NCBI GenBank assembly: GCA_938083445.1
Contig: CALKCP010000005.1
Location: 1 to 64,000 of the forward strand
Reading direction: 5' to 3'
DNA: 64,000 nt
DNA from: an uncultured Ulvibacter sp.
GTDB lineage: Bacteria; Bacteroidota; Bacteroidia; Flavobacteriales; Flavobacteriaceae
Positions 26,774 to 35,970 of this stretch are shown piece by piece. Every line of letters begins with the position of its first letter. Positions within the stretch are counted from its first letter, which is position 1. The translations under genes and the position numbers were made by a program. Below the pieces are notes generated by a model. That model ran no database searches and had not been told where the DNA came from. It saw nothing but the letters and a program-made list of their open reading frames with translations.

Positions 26774-27041
26774 AGGATTTGTTTAAGGTTTTTTTTTCCG
26801 CGTCGCATGTTAATACTTAGATTCAACAATTCCTATTTATAAAGTATCTTTTTTTTAAATTTTAGAAAAAAAAGCCAAATCTTCTAATAAAAAGGTAAAA
26901 ATTGATGTTTTTCTCGATAATACCCGTTTTCAAATGTTCTTTCTAAGTCTCAGTTTTAAAACTGACAACATTACTCTATACCTGAATATTCATTTTTAAA
27001 CGGATTTTAAAAAATCACAAGAAAAAATTCCTTTATAGTTA
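26774..27041. other. Intergenic region between rpoD and the M14 peptidase, with a 16-bp palindrome
   Basis: About 270 nt of very AT-rich sequence between divergent genes. No coding frame seen. A perfect 16-nt palindrome TCAGTTTTAAAACTGA lies at 26950-26965 and is the only obvious structured element. Confidence 0.6.
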
Positions 27042-27049
27042 TATCTTTG
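27042..27049 (+). promoter_or_regulatory. -7 box (TATCTTTG) for the M14 peptidase
   Basis: TATCTTTG fits TAnnTTTG exactly. A start near 27054 gives a leader of about 63 nt before the ATG at 27117. Confidence 0.55.
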
Positions 27050-27116
27050 GTTCAAGCGGCCTTTTTACATAGACACCTTCTTAAAGAAAATAATGATTGA
27101 ATAAACCGAGAACGAT

Positions 27117-29429
27117 ATGAAACTCAAAAGTACCCTTGCGATTGTTATCTTTTTATTCTTGTTTTTTCCTTCACACTTTGTTGCTGCCCAAGAAACAGTC
27201 TATTCTCAAGTACTTGTAAATGTTGAAAAGGCGAATGAAATCCAACGCCTCGTTGATTTAGATTTTGACATTGACCACTATGAGCGCGTGGGGCAAGGTC
27301 ATATTTCATTCTTTGCAACTACGAAAGACATTGAGAAATTAACATCCTACGGATTTTCATTCGACCTTAGCATTTCAAATTTTCTTGACTATTATACAGA
27401 ACAACTTGCTTTAGATGCTGAAAACATCAGGCAGATTAGAAGGGGTGAAAATACCGCCAATGGCTTTGACTTAGGTTCTATGGGTGGATTCTACACCTTT
27501 CAAGAAGTAGAGAATACCCTCGATGAGATGAGAACGGAATATCCAAATTTAATCACTCCAAAAGTGAGTATTGGAACCTCGGTTGAAGGGAGGCCTATCT
27601 GGATGGTTAAAATCTCCGACAATCCGGAGATCAATGAAGGGGAACCCGCTGCATACTTTGATGGTCTTCATCATGCTCGCGAGCCTTTATCTATGGCTAC
27701 AAACATTAATTTTATGTTCTGGTTGCTCGAAAATTACGAGATCAATACCGCTGTTCAATACTTAGTAAATCAAAGAGAACTTTATTTTGTCCCAGTGGTA
27801 AACCCAGACGGCTATGTCTATAACGAATTAACAAACCCGAATGGGGGAGGTTTGTGGCGTAAGAATCGAAAGCCAAGTGGAAGTGGGTGTTTTGGAGTTG
27901 ATTTAAATCGCAATTATTCATTTGAGTTTGCCCACGATTCTTCCTGCGCTAGTAATGACCCCTGCTCGAATACCTATCATGGCGACGGTCCTTTTTCAGA
28001 ACCCGAAACGGCAGCGGTTAGGGATTTCTTAGCGCTCACTCAACCAAAAACGGGTTTTTCAATCCACTCGACTGCCGGGGTCTATTTAATGCCCTACGGA
28101 TACAATACGTCTCCTCCAGATTTTGAAATTTATTCTGAATGGGCTTCCGCTTTCCTAAACGAAGCGGATTATGCCTATGGCGTTACCTTTCAGATGATAG
28201 GCTATACGTCTTGTGGAACTACCAGAGACTATTTGCACTCTGAAGGAATCTATGGATGGACGCCAGAAATAGGAGGGAGTGGGTTTTGGCCACAACCGAG
28301 TACCATATTTGATTTGGTTGGTGAAAACGTTCGTCCTATGTTTTATCAGTCTTGGCTTGCCGGGGCATATTTAGATGTCCAAGATCATTATCAAATAGGC
28401 GATGCAATCCCAGGATCTACTTTCGAGTTTGTAGTTGAAGTTAAGAATATCGGTGTTGGTGACACATCGGTCAATTCGAGTGTTATTTTAACAGCTTCAG
28501 ATCCTAGAGTGCAAGTGCCAACGGCCAACGGATATGGAGATATTTTACCGAGAACAAGACAGAGTAATAGTCTAAGCCCTTTTGTTATTAGTATCGATCC
28601 TTCATTTAACGAGCCATCCTTTGATTTAACAATAACTACAATTCAAGACGGCGCGCCAAATGAAACGGCCGTTGTTACTATGTATATGGGTGTAAAAGAT
28701 ACGCTATTTAGCGATGATGCAGAAAATGGAGCAGCTGCGTGGGTTGCTTCTGGAAATGGTATTCCTTGGAGTACCGTTAGCGACGATTCGTTCAGCGGGC
28801 TGCAGTGTTTTGGTGATTCTAATGGCGGTAACTCAGTAAACAATACCACTAATTATTTTAGCCTTTCCCAAACCATTGACCTCACAGCTACCTTGAATCC
28901 ACGAGTATCCTTTGCTTGTAAACATTCAATAGAGGCAGGTGATATCGTGCGATTTCAAACCTCAGTAAATGGAGGCAACACTTGGGAAACCTTGAAAACT
29001 TTTCAATTAAATGAAGCCTGGTTTATAGCATCTATTGATCTTTCAGCCTATCAATCTTTTTCAAATGTTGGGTTTCGTTTTGAGATGCAAACGGATAACT
29101 TTATTCCTAGTGATGGGTTTTATTTCGACGATTTTGAAATTACCGACTACAATCTGGAAGTGTTAAACAACGATAAAATGAAAGGGCTTTCCGAAGTGAA
29201 AATTTTACCAAACCCTTTTGAAAACACGCTTTCAATTGTTGCTGTTTCTGAAGACTACCTGGATATTAAGATTTTTGATTCACATGGAAGAAAGTTAAAG
29301 TTTTCATTAGAAAACGGGAACAATGGTAATTTCATTGTAGGTTTGGAAGAACTAACGACGGGAGTATATTATATAAAAATAAAAAACGAGGCTGGTGAAC
29401 AAGTCGTTAGAAAAATAATAAAGAAATAA
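27117..29429 (+). CDS. Secreted M14 zinc carboxypeptidase with T9SS sorting domain
   Basis: A 770-residue secreted metallopeptidase. It has a signal peptide (ending FVAAQ, about 25), a propeptide-like segment (about 26-115), and an M14 catalytic domain (about 120-420) with zinc ligands H186 and E189 (GLHHAREPLS), the third His in GFSIHSTAGVYLMPYG, and the catalytic Glu region GWTPEIGGSG. Then come a CARDB-like beta region, a carbohydrate-binding-like jelly roll (about 515-675) and a C-terminal T9SS type A sorting domain (VKILPNPFENTLSIV, TTGVYYIKI). It should remove C-terminal residues from peptides at the cell surface or outside. Confidence 0.93.
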   Translation: MKLKSTLAIVIFLFLFFPSHFVAAQETVYSQVLVNVEKANEIQRLVDLDFDIDHYERVGQGHISFFATTKDIEKLTSYGFSFDLSISNFLDYYTEQLALDAENIRQIRRGENTANGFDLGSMGGFYTFQEVENTLDEMRTEYPNLITPKVSIGTSVEGRPIWMVKISDNPEINEGEPAAYFDGLHHAREPLSMATNINFMFWLLENYEINTAVQYLVNQRELYFVPVVNPDGYVYNELTNPNGGGLWRKNRKPSGSGCFGVDLNRNYSFEFAHDSSCASNDPCSNTYHGDGPFSEPETAAVRDFLALTQPKTGFSIHSTAGVYLMPYGYNTSPPDFEIYSEWASAFLNEADYAYGVTFQMIGYTSCGTTRDYLHSEGIYGWTPEIGGSGFWPQPSTIFDLVGENVRPMFYQSWLAGAYLDVQDHYQIGDAIPGSTFEFVVEVKNIGVGDTSVNSSVILTASDPRVQVPTANGYGDILPRTRQSNSLSPFVISIDPSFNEPSFDLTITTIQDGAPNETAVVTMYMGVKDTLFSDDAENGAAAWVASGNGIPWSTVSDDSFSGLQCFGDSNGGNSVNNTTNYFSLSQTIDLTATLNPRVSFACKHSIEAGDIVRFQTSVNGGNTWETLKTFQLNEAWFIASIDLSAYQSFSNVGFRFEMQTDNFIPSDGFYFDDFEITDYNLEVLNNDKMKGLSEVKILPNPFENTLSIVAVSEDYLDIKIFDSHGRKLKFSLENGNNGNFIVGLEELTTGVYYIKIKNEAGEQVVRKIIKK

Positions 29430-29481
29430 AAGCAAGACGGTTTGGTTCTTGCTGCAACTATTGAAATCAGAAAAAATTAGG

Positions 29482-30138
29482 ATGAAGAAATTACTTTTTA
29501 TTAGTTGCTTGCTTTTTTTAACTTCGATATCTACAATCGCTCAATTAGACAATCCATTAAATAATTCGATCAAATTTGATCAAAATCAAAACGATGTACC
29601 TGCCCCTGTTGGATACAAATTACCTTCTATTAAGAAACCTCGTTTTTCCAATACAGATGGAAAAAATCCAAATACAATGCGCCCTTTACCCGAAGAAGAT
29701 GAAGATAACTTCAATATGAGTAAAGACGATGGACTTTTAGAATACAAAACCAATAAAGCGCCTAAATACTTTACAAAAGACAAGGAAGCTAAGGAGGAAT
29801 ATGGAAGAGATCAATATTTAGGTGATCTACTCACTACTGCGGGTTTTGTAAATGTGGTGTATCGAGATCATGAATATGTAGATGGCGATATGATACGAAT
29901 TTTCGTTAATGGCGATGTCGTAAGGGGTCAGGTTACATTAGATAGTAATTTTAGAGGGTTTGATCTTACCTTACTACCTGGTGAAAATAGAATTGACTTT
30001 GAAGCACTAAATCAAGGGGATTCTGGACCTAATACAGCCGAGCTTCACGTGTACGATGACCAAGGTGTTCTTGTTTCCGCTCACGAATGGAACCTACTTA
30101 AAGGGAATAAAGCGAGTATCGTGGTCTACAAACAATGA
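29482..30138 (+). CDS. Secreted protein of unknown function
   Basis: A 218-residue protein with a clear signal peptide (MKKLLFISCLLFLTSISTIAQ). Next comes a low-complexity, Pro/Asn/Asp-rich stretch (about 25-110) and a beta-rich C-terminal domain (YRDHEYVDGDMIRIFVNGDV, LTLLPGENRIDFEALNQG, then SIVVYKQ). No T9SS sorting domain or lipobox. The frame is open from a TTG at 29449, but the ATG at 29482 begins the signal peptide. It follows the M14 peptidase by 52 nt and could be co-transcribed. Role unknown. Confidence 0.8.
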   Translation: MKKLLFISCLLFLTSISTIAQLDNPLNNSIKFDQNQNDVPAPVGYKLPSIKKPRFSNTDGKNPNTMRPLPEEDEDNFNMSKDDGLLEYKTNKAPKYFTKDKEAKEEYGRDQYLGDLLTTAGFVNVVYRDHEYVDGDMIRIFVNGDVVRGQVTLDSNFRGFDLTLLPGENRIDFEALNQGDSGPNTAELHVYDDQGVLVSAHEWNLLKGNKASIVVYKQ

Positions 30139-30219
30139 CTTTTCAGTATTGAGAAAAGAGGCATCATTTTTTAATAAATTTTGTATATATCTTAACTATT
30201 GTAATACTCAAACAATAGC

Positions 30220-30227
30220 TAATTTTG
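30220..30227 (+). promoter_or_regulatory. Promoter (TTG ... TAATTTTG) for the ABC exporter
   Basis: -7 box TAATTTTG with a TTG at 30199-30201, spaced 18 nt apart as expected for the Bacteroidota -33/-7 promoter. A start near 30232 gives a leader of about 33 nt. Confidence 0.65.
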
Positions 30228-30264
30228 CAGCTAATTAGTATCCATTTTACAAATAACCAATTGA

Positions 30265-32037
30265 ATGCAGCAGTACGCAGATAAAGGATCACCTAAAGAA
30301 AATAAAAAATCAAAAGTGACTATGGCTAAAGCGTTTAGGACCATTATATGGCCTAAAAGAAAGCTTGTTTTTGTTGGGCTCATACTTATTGTATTTAGTA
30401 GGTTGTCTAGTCTAGTGCTACCTTGGAAAAGTAAGGCCTTACTTGATGATGTAATCCCGAATAAAGATTTTGAACAATTATATAGTTTGCTTACGATCGT
30501 TGGGTTTGCAATTCTAGTTCAAGCGATTACTTCTTTTCTCTTAACAAGAATACTAAGTGTGCAGGCACAGTACTTGATTTCTGAATTACGAGCACAGGTA
30601 CAGAAAAAAATTCTATCGCTGCCGATCCGTTTTTTTGACAATACAAAATCTGGTGCCTTGGTATCAAGAATAATGAGTGATGTGGAGGGGGTGCGTAATT
30701 TAATTGGTACAGGATTGGTGCAATTGGTAGGTGGTACTATCACCGCTGTAATCTCTTTGATATTGCTAATTGATATTAGCCTTCCAATGACCCTTTTTGT
30801 TTTAGTTCCAGTGACCATATTTGGATTGGTTGCATTAAAGGCCTTTAAATACATTCGTCCCATTTTTAGAGCAAGAGGTAAAATAAATGCTGAAGTTACG
30901 GGTAGATTAACTGAAACATTAGCAGGAGTGAGGGTTATTAAGGGTTTTAATGCCGAAAAGCAAGAAAATAAGAGTTTTGAAGAAGGTGTGGATCGCCTTT
31001 TTCAGAATGTGAAAAAAAGCCTTACTGCAACGGCATTTATGACAAGCTCGGCTACCTTTCTATTAGGGTTAGCATCGACAGGTATTATGGGGATAGGAGG
31101 ATACTATATTATGCAAGACACTTTAACTACGGGTGATTTTATATCCTTTACGCTTCTCTTAGGGTTTATGATAGCACCAATCGTTCAGATGAGTAATATT
31201 GGAAGTCAGTTAACAGAAGCACTTGCAGGGCTGGATAGAACCGAAGAGCTAATGAATATGGAATCTGAAGAGGATCCTATAAACCGAACTATTGCACTTG
31301 ATAATATGCAAGGTGATATTGTTTTTAATGATGTTTCTTTCGCTTATGTTGAAGGTAAAGAAGTACTTAGTAATATAAGCTTTAATGCTCCTCCGGGCTC
31401 TGTTACTGCTCTTGTTGGTAGCTCTGGATCTGGAAAATCTACGATTGCAGGTCTCTCGGCTACTTTTTTAAATCCTGGTTCTGGACTAATAACGATTGAT
31501 GGAAATGACATTTCAAAAGTGAAGTTGAGTAGTTTTCGTGAAAATTTGGGCGTTGTATTACAAGATGAATTTTTATTTGAAGGTACCATAAGAGAAAACA
31601 TATTGTTTCCTAGGCCCAATGCTTCCGAAGAACAAGTGCTAAGTGCCGTTAAAGCAGGTTACGTAGACGAATTTACAGACCGCTTTGAGGAAGGACTTGA
31701 TACACTAATTGGGGAACGCGGTGTGAAATTATCTGGAGGGCAAAGACAAAGGATAGCCATTGCAAGGGCCGTTTTAGCGGATCCTAAAATTATCATTCTA
31801 GATGAAGCCACATCAAACTTAGATACTGAAAGTGAGGCGTTAATTCAAAAAAGTTTGGCCGAACTGGTAAAAGACAGAACGACTATTGTGATCGCCCACC
31901 GATTGAGCACGATAAAAAATGCAGATCAAATTTTAGTCGTTGAGTCAGGAAAAATTGTAGAACGAGGAACACACGATACCCTGATACAATTAGAGGGTAG
32001 GTACTATGATTTATATACCTATCAAGCAAAAATTTAA
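30265..32037 (+). CDS. ABC exporter, fused TMD-NBD half-transporter (MsbA/multidrug type)
   Basis: A 590-residue half-transporter that would work as a homodimer. A six-helix TM domain occupies about 28-320. The ATPase domain (about 350-590) has Walker A GSSGSGKST, Q-loop VVLQDEF, signature LSGGQRQR, Walker B KIIILDEAT and the H-loop IAHRL, all intact. The layout matches MsbA-like lipid flippases and multidrug exporters. With a lipid A cluster in the same window an MsbA role is possible, but the substrate cannot be read from sequence. Its stop overlaps the convergent pseudouridine synthase by 4 nt. Confidence 0.93.
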   Translation: MQQYADKGSPKENKKSKVTMAKAFRTIIWPKRKLVFVGLILIVFSRLSSLVLPWKSKALLDDVIPNKDFEQLYSLLTIVGFAILVQAITSFLLTRILSVQAQYLISELRAQVQKKILSLPIRFFDNTKSGALVSRIMSDVEGVRNLIGTGLVQLVGGTITAVISLILLIDISLPMTLFVLVPVTIFGLVALKAFKYIRPIFRARGKINAEVTGRLTETLAGVRVIKGFNAEKQENKSFEEGVDRLFQNVKKSLTATAFMTSSATFLLGLASTGIMGIGGYYIMQDTLTTGDFISFTLLLGFMIAPIVQMSNIGSQLTEALAGLDRTEELMNMESEEDPINRTIALDNMQGDIVFNDVSFAYVEGKEVLSNISFNAPPGSVTALVGSSGSGKSTIAGLSATFLNPGSGLITIDGNDISKVKLSSFRENLGVVLQDEFLFEGTIRENILFPRPNASEEQVLSAVKAGYVDEFTDRFEEGLDTLIGERGVKLSGGQRQRIAIARAVLADPKIIILDEATSNLDTESEALIQKSLAELVKDRTTIVIAHRLSTIKNADQILVVESGKIVERGTHDTLIQLEGRYYDLYTYQAKI

Positions 32038-32612
32038 TATAAGTGCGTCACCTCTTTTGATTCACCAGACAATAGCTCATCTAAAAATATTGTTCCAACA
32101 CGAACCCGGATCAGTCTAAGCGTTGGAAAGCCGACTGCAGAGGTCATCTTGCGTACTTGCCGAAACTTTCCTTCTGAAAGGGTAATCGATACCCAGGATG
32201 TTGGACCATGACGATCGTCTCTTATTTTCTTTATTCTCTCAGGAAAGTTGGGTCTTTCGATGGCCTGAACCTTGCATGGTTTCGTTTGGTACTTTCCGCC
32301 ATCAATACCTATCTCGACACCCTTCTTCATCTTTTTCAATGCTTCAATGGAGATACGTCCATCAACTTGAGCATAATACTCCTTCTCAATGCCGCTGGCA
32401 TTTATAATATTGCTAGTTCTTCCATCGGTGGTGAGTAATAGCAAACCTTCACTTTTCTCGTCCAATCGACCAATCGACATAGTGCCTTCAGGAAATTTTC
32501 CTAGTTCACCTAAGAATTTCTTCTTATGACTTTTAGCATCATTACTCATAAATTGACTAATAAAACCATACGGCTTGTGCAGTATAAAATGTCTGGATTG
32601 ATTTATCTTCAT
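32034..32612 (-). CDS. RluE-type rRNA pseudouridine synthase
   Basis: A 192-residue RsuA/RluB/E/F-family enzyme without the S4 RNA-binding domain, as in RluE, which makes pseudouridine 2457 in 23S rRNA. The opening FILHKPYGFISQF is family-typical. The catalytic Asp is in MSIGRLDEKSEGLLLLTTDG (about 45-64), and KEYYAQVDG and GKFRQVRKMTSAVGFPTLRL follow. The target nucleotide is inferred from the domain layout only. Confidence 0.9.
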   Translation of the reverse strand: MKINQSRHFILHKPYGFISQFMSNDAKSHKKKFLGELGKFPEGTMSIGRLDEKSEGLLLLTTDGRTSNIINASGIEKEYYAQVDGRISIEALKKMKKGVEIGIDGGKYQTKPCKVQAIERPNFPERIKKIRDDRHGPTSWVSITLSEGKFRQVRKMTSAVGFPTLRLIRVRVGTIFLDELLSGESKEVTHLY

Positions 32613-32708
32613 TTTAAAATATAAACTGTTTTTCAGAAATACAAATAGCGAATGTAGGTAATTCGTTTATTCTAAAATTTTATAAACAAATACTTGCCTA
32701 AATATTCA

Positions 32709-32716
32709 TATCTTTG
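32709..32716 (+). promoter_or_regulatory. -7 box (TATCTTTG) for the cold-shock/helicase operon
   Basis: An exact TATCTTTG, 30 nt before the ATG at 32746. A start near 32721 gives a leader of about 25 nt. Confidence 0.6.
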
Positions 32717-32745
32717 TGCGATAATTAATTAAAACTTTAAATTGA

Positions 32746-33195
32746 ATGGCAGGATCACAGGAGACCTACGGTAAAAAAGAAAGAGAAAAGAAACGCTTAA
32801 AAAAGCAAGAAGACAAGAAAAAGAAAGCGATAGAGCGCAAAGCCAATTCTAAAGGTGGCGGTCTAGAGAATATGCTTGTTTATGTAGATGAATTTGGACG
32901 TTTTACCGACACACCACCTGACCCTTCTCAGAAAGTTAAAGTTGATGCCGACAGTATTGAAATTGGAGTACCTAAAAGAGCTCCTGCAGAAGCTATAGAT
33001 CCTATCCATCAAGGGAAAGTAGATTTTTATGATAGTTCCAAAGGATTTGGCTTTATTATAGATGCTTTAGATTCTGAACGATATTTTGTACACGTAAGTG
33101 GTACGACTGAGGATATAGCAGAAGGAGACAAAGTGAGTTTTGAACTTGAAAGAGGGCAAAAGGGATTGAATGCCGTTCGAGTTAAAAAAACATAG
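32746..33195 (+). CDS. Cold-shock-domain protein with basic N-terminal extension
   Basis: A 149-residue protein. Residues 1-40 are a highly charged Lys/Arg/Glu helix (TYGKKEREKKRLKKQEDKKK). A linker follows, then a cold-shock domain at about 88-149 with GKVDFYDSSKGFGFIID (RNP1) and RYFVHVS (RNP2). CSD proteins bind single-stranded RNA or DNA and melt mRNA structure. It ends 9 nt before a DEAD-box helicase gene, so the two form a likely RNA-remodelling operon with one promoter at 32709. Confidence 0.92.
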   Translation: MAGSQETYGKKEREKKRLKKQEDKKKKAIERKANSKGGGLENMLVYVDEFGRFTDTPPDPSQKVKVDADSIEIGVPKRAPAEAIDPIHQGKVDFYDSSKGFGFIIDALDSERYFVHVSGTTEDIAEGDKVSFELERGQKGLNAVRVKKT

Positions 33196-33204
33196 GAAGA
33201 CCTA

Positions 33205-34323
33205 ATGTCTACATTTTTAGAATTGGGAGTTCGCAAGGACTTCGTTAAGGGATTAAAAGAGTTAGGTATAAAAACACCTACTCAAATTCAGGAGATTGCC
33301 ATTCCAATACTTTTACATTCCAAAACAGATTTAATTGGCTTAGCACAGACCGGAACTGGTAAAACAGCAGCTTTCGGACTTCCGTTGTTACAGCAAATCG
33401 ATACTTCAAAGAAGGAAATTCAAACCTTGATTCTAGCTCCAACTAGAGAGCTAGTGCAGCAAATTCAGAAACAACTCTTTAAGTTCACGAAATACTGTGA
33501 TGATCGCATTTTTGCAGAAGGAATATATGGCGGTGAAAAAATTGAAAGGCAGATAAATGCTTTGAAACGTCCCACACACATTGTAGTGGCCACCCCGGGC
33601 AGACTCATAGACCTAATCGAAAGAGGAGATATCAATATCAAACACATCCGCACCTTAGTGCTAGATGAGGCTGATGAAATGTTGAGCATGGGTTTTAAGC
33701 AAGACCTAAATCGAATTTTAAAATACACTGAAGGGAGCCGTAATACTTGGTTGTTTTCGGCAACGATGCCTGAAGAAATAAAGAAAATCGTTAAGAAATA
33801 TATGGCGGTAGATGCCGCCAGAGTTGAGGTTAATAAGGATGCACTGGTAAATGAAAATATTACGCATCAGTATATTAACACCAGTATCAAAGAAAAAGTA
33901 AATCTGTTAGGTACATTATTAGAAAGTAGAGGCACCGAACGAGGAATCATTTTTTGCAGAACCAAAGCGGGTACTCAGAATCTCGTTGCCGAATTAAAAT
34001 CAAAAGGCTTCTCAGTAGAAGCACTTGAAGGAGATATGCAGCAGAGAGACAGAGAAAAAGTAATGAGGGCATTTAAGAAAACGACCCTGCAAACCTTAGT
34101 GTGTACCGATGTTGCTGCTCGTGGAATTGATGTTAATAATCTAGCGTATGTAATCCATCATCAATTACCCGATCAAAATGATTATTATACGCATCGAAGT
34201 GGAAGAACTGCAAGAGCCGGCAAAACAGGGGTGTCTTTAGCGCTAATTATTCCAGGTGAAATGAGCCGTATTAATGAACTTCGAAAGGTATTAGGAATAC
34301 AATTTAAAGAGGTTTTTCTGTAA
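33205..34323 (+). CDS. DEAD-box RNA helicase
   Basis: A 372-residue minimal DEAD-box helicase with Q motif (GIKTPTQIQEIAIP), motif I AQTGTGKT, Ia PTRELVQQ, II DEAD, III SAT, IV IIFCRTK, V TDVAARGID and VI HRSGRTARAG. The two RecA-like domains fill the protein, with no long C-terminal tail. It follows the cold-shock protein by 9 nt, a pairing that suggests a shared role in unwinding structured RNA (ribosome assembly, cold adaptation or decay). No RNase is nearby. Confidence 0.95.
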   Translation: MSTFLELGVRKDFVKGLKELGIKTPTQIQEIAIPILLHSKTDLIGLAQTGTGKTAAFGLPLLQQIDTSKKEIQTLILAPTRELVQQIQKQLFKFTKYCDDRIFAEGIYGGEKIERQINALKRPTHIVVATPGRLIDLIERGDINIKHIRTLVLDEADEMLSMGFKQDLNRILKYTEGSRNTWLFSATMPEEIKKIVKKYMAVDAARVEVNKDALVNENITHQYINTSIKEKVNLLGTLLESRGTERGIIFCRTKAGTQNLVAELKSKGFSVEALEGDMQQRDREKVMRAFKKTTLQTLVCTDVAARGIDVNNLAYVIHHQLPDQNDYYTHRSGRTARAGKTGVSLALIIPGEMSRINELRKVLGIQFKEVFL

Positions 34324-34324
34324 A

Positions 34325-35671
34325 TTACAGCAAAGCCTTTTTTGCGATCTCTTGAACTTCATCGAGGACTCTCAAGAGGTTTCCACTCCAAAGCTTTTCA
34401 ATTTCTTTTTCAGAATAACCGCGTCGAACTAGCTCTAATGTTACATTAAATGTTTCGGAAGCATCATTCCAACCATCGATACCGCCACCACCATCAAAAT
34501 CACTACTAATACCAACATGTTCGATTCCCATTTTTTCAATTAGATAATCGATATGATCTACAAAATCTGATACATTGACAGCAGGAGGGAGGTTTGTTAA
34601 CGACTTTAACTTTTCTGATCTAACGCTGGCCATTAGCTCATAATTCGAATAAAATGAGGCCTTATCTTCGGCACTGAGTGCGCCTAAGTCTCTCCATTCA
34701 TACCAGGTGCCACCCAAAGAATCCATTATTTCTTTTCCGAGCTCCGTTTCAACCTTAGAGCGCGCATCATTTTTTTCTGTATTGAGATAACTTCTAAAAG
34801 CAACAGTCTGCACGACACCGCCATTTTTTTTCATCCATCCCAATTGCTCGTCATCAAGATTACGACTGTGATTGCACAAGGCTCTCGCTGAAGAATGAGA
34901 GGCAATTATGGGCGCGTTACTTAACGAAATCATTTGGCGCATTGCTTCTTTAGACGGATGCGAAACATCAATCATCATTCCAATACGATTCATTTCAGCA
35001 ATAACTTGCCTCCCCAAATCACTTAACCCATCATGAAGCCATACATCATCTTCCTCACCTGTATTGCTATCGCTTAATTGACTGTGACCATTATGTGATA
35101 AGGACATATACCGACCGCCTAGATCGTAGAATTTTTGAACATTATTGATGTCCAATCCAATAGGATAGCCGTTTTCGATACCTATCATGGCAACTTTCTT
35201 TCCAGATTTTACAATGCGTTGCACATCTTCAGACGTTGTTGCCAACTCAATTTGATCGGGTGCTATCTCTTCTGTCAGTCTGTGAATGGCCTCAAATTTG
35301 GACATAGCATTCTCAAAGGCCGCAGCATAACCTGTATCTGTAAGTGAATCCTGACCAGTATAGACGATAAACCATGCCACATCTAAACCACCTTTTTTCA
35401 TCTTAGGCAAGGTAATTTGACTTTCTAATTCCTGAGTGTAATTGATAGAATCTGTAAAGTTTTTAATATTGATATCGCAGTGGGTATCGAGTGTTAGTAC
35501 GTTGTCGTGTATTTTTTGTGCTTTTGCTATCATTTGGTCTTCTGTATACTTTGGTGTCATCTCTGTGCAAGAGGCTATTAATAGTAGTCCCGAAATTAAA
35601 AGGAGTACTGATTGCGCATCAAAACCAAAGAAGAATGATTTTTTACCTGACGAATATTCTACATTTTTCAT
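34325..35671 (-). CDS. M19 membrane dipeptidase, predicted lipoprotein
   Basis: A 448-residue renal-dipeptidase-family (M19) zinc peptidase. An N-terminal hydrophobic segment ends in a lipobox-like LIASC (Cys near residue 35), so it is probably lipid-anchored in the envelope. The catalytic domain has TLDTHCDINI (HxD metal motif), MIGIENGYPIG (bridging Glu), MIDVSHPSKEAM, IIASHSSARALCNHSRN and ISSDFDGGGGI. It would hydrolyse dipeptides, including D-configured or cell-wall-derived ones. The ATG lies 26 nt from a TATATTTG box at 35697-35704. Confidence 0.92.
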   Translation of the reverse strand: MKNVEYSSGKKSFFFGFDAQSVLLLISGLLLIASCTEMTPKYTEDQMIAKAQKIHDNVLTLDTHCDINIKNFTDSINYTQELESQITLPKMKKGGLDVAWFIVYTGQDSLTDTGYAAAFENAMSKFEAIHRLTEEIAPDQIELATTSEDVQRIVKSGKKVAMIGIENGYPIGLDINNVQKFYDLGGRYMSLSHNGHSQLSDSNTGEEDDVWLHDGLSDLGRQVIAEMNRIGMMIDVSHPSKEAMRQMISLSNAPIIASHSSARALCNHSRNLDDEQLGWMKKNGGVVQTVAFRSYLNTEKNDARSKVETELGKEIMDSLGGTWYEWRDLGALSAEDKASFYSNYELMASVRSEKLKSLTNLPPAVNVSDFVDHIDYLIEKMGIEHVGISSDFDGGGGIDGWNDASETFNVTLELVRRGYSEKEIEKLWSGNLLRVLDEVQEIAKKALL

Positions 35672-35696
35672 AGGGATTTGGCTTCTAGGTTAATAC

Positions 35697-35704
35697 CAAA
35701 TATA
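35697..35704 (-). promoter_or_regulatory. -7 box (TATATTTG) for the M19 dipeptidase
   Basis: An exact TAnnTTTG match on the minus strand. A start near 35692 leaves a leader of about 20 nt and supports the ATG at 35671. Confidence 0.5.
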
Positions 35705-35924
35705 ACACTATTATAACTGAAATTAGGCCTAGATGCCTTTTCTATTACATAACTAGATCTAGTAAAATAAGCACTTATAATTGGGTAAATGATAAATTAC
35801 ACCATATCTAGTCTGCCAATTTCAAGTACTAATTTCATTAAATAACGAAGTGAAGTATCTTCATCCTAGGTGCCTTGACCATGTGTTTTTTTTGCAATTC
35901 AACTATTTTTATCATCAAAGTGTC
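35705..35924. other. Spacer between divergent dipeptidase and helicase genes
   Basis: AT-rich noncoding sequence holding a perfect 12-nt palindrome ACTAGATCTAGT (35752-35763). No coding frame or RNA gene recognised. Confidence 0.5.
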
Positions 35925-35952
35925 TTGGAAACTCTTATTTGACCTATCTTTG
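35925..35952 (+). promoter_or_regulatory. Promoter (TTG-17-TATCTTTG) for the SSL2-type helicase
   Basis: TTG at 35925-35927 and TATCTTTG at 35945-35952 with 17 nt between them. This is one of the best full Bacteroidota promoter matches in the window. A start near 35957 gives a leader of about 14 nt. Confidence 0.7.
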
Positions 35953-35970
35953 CACGTCTAAAAAATTTTA

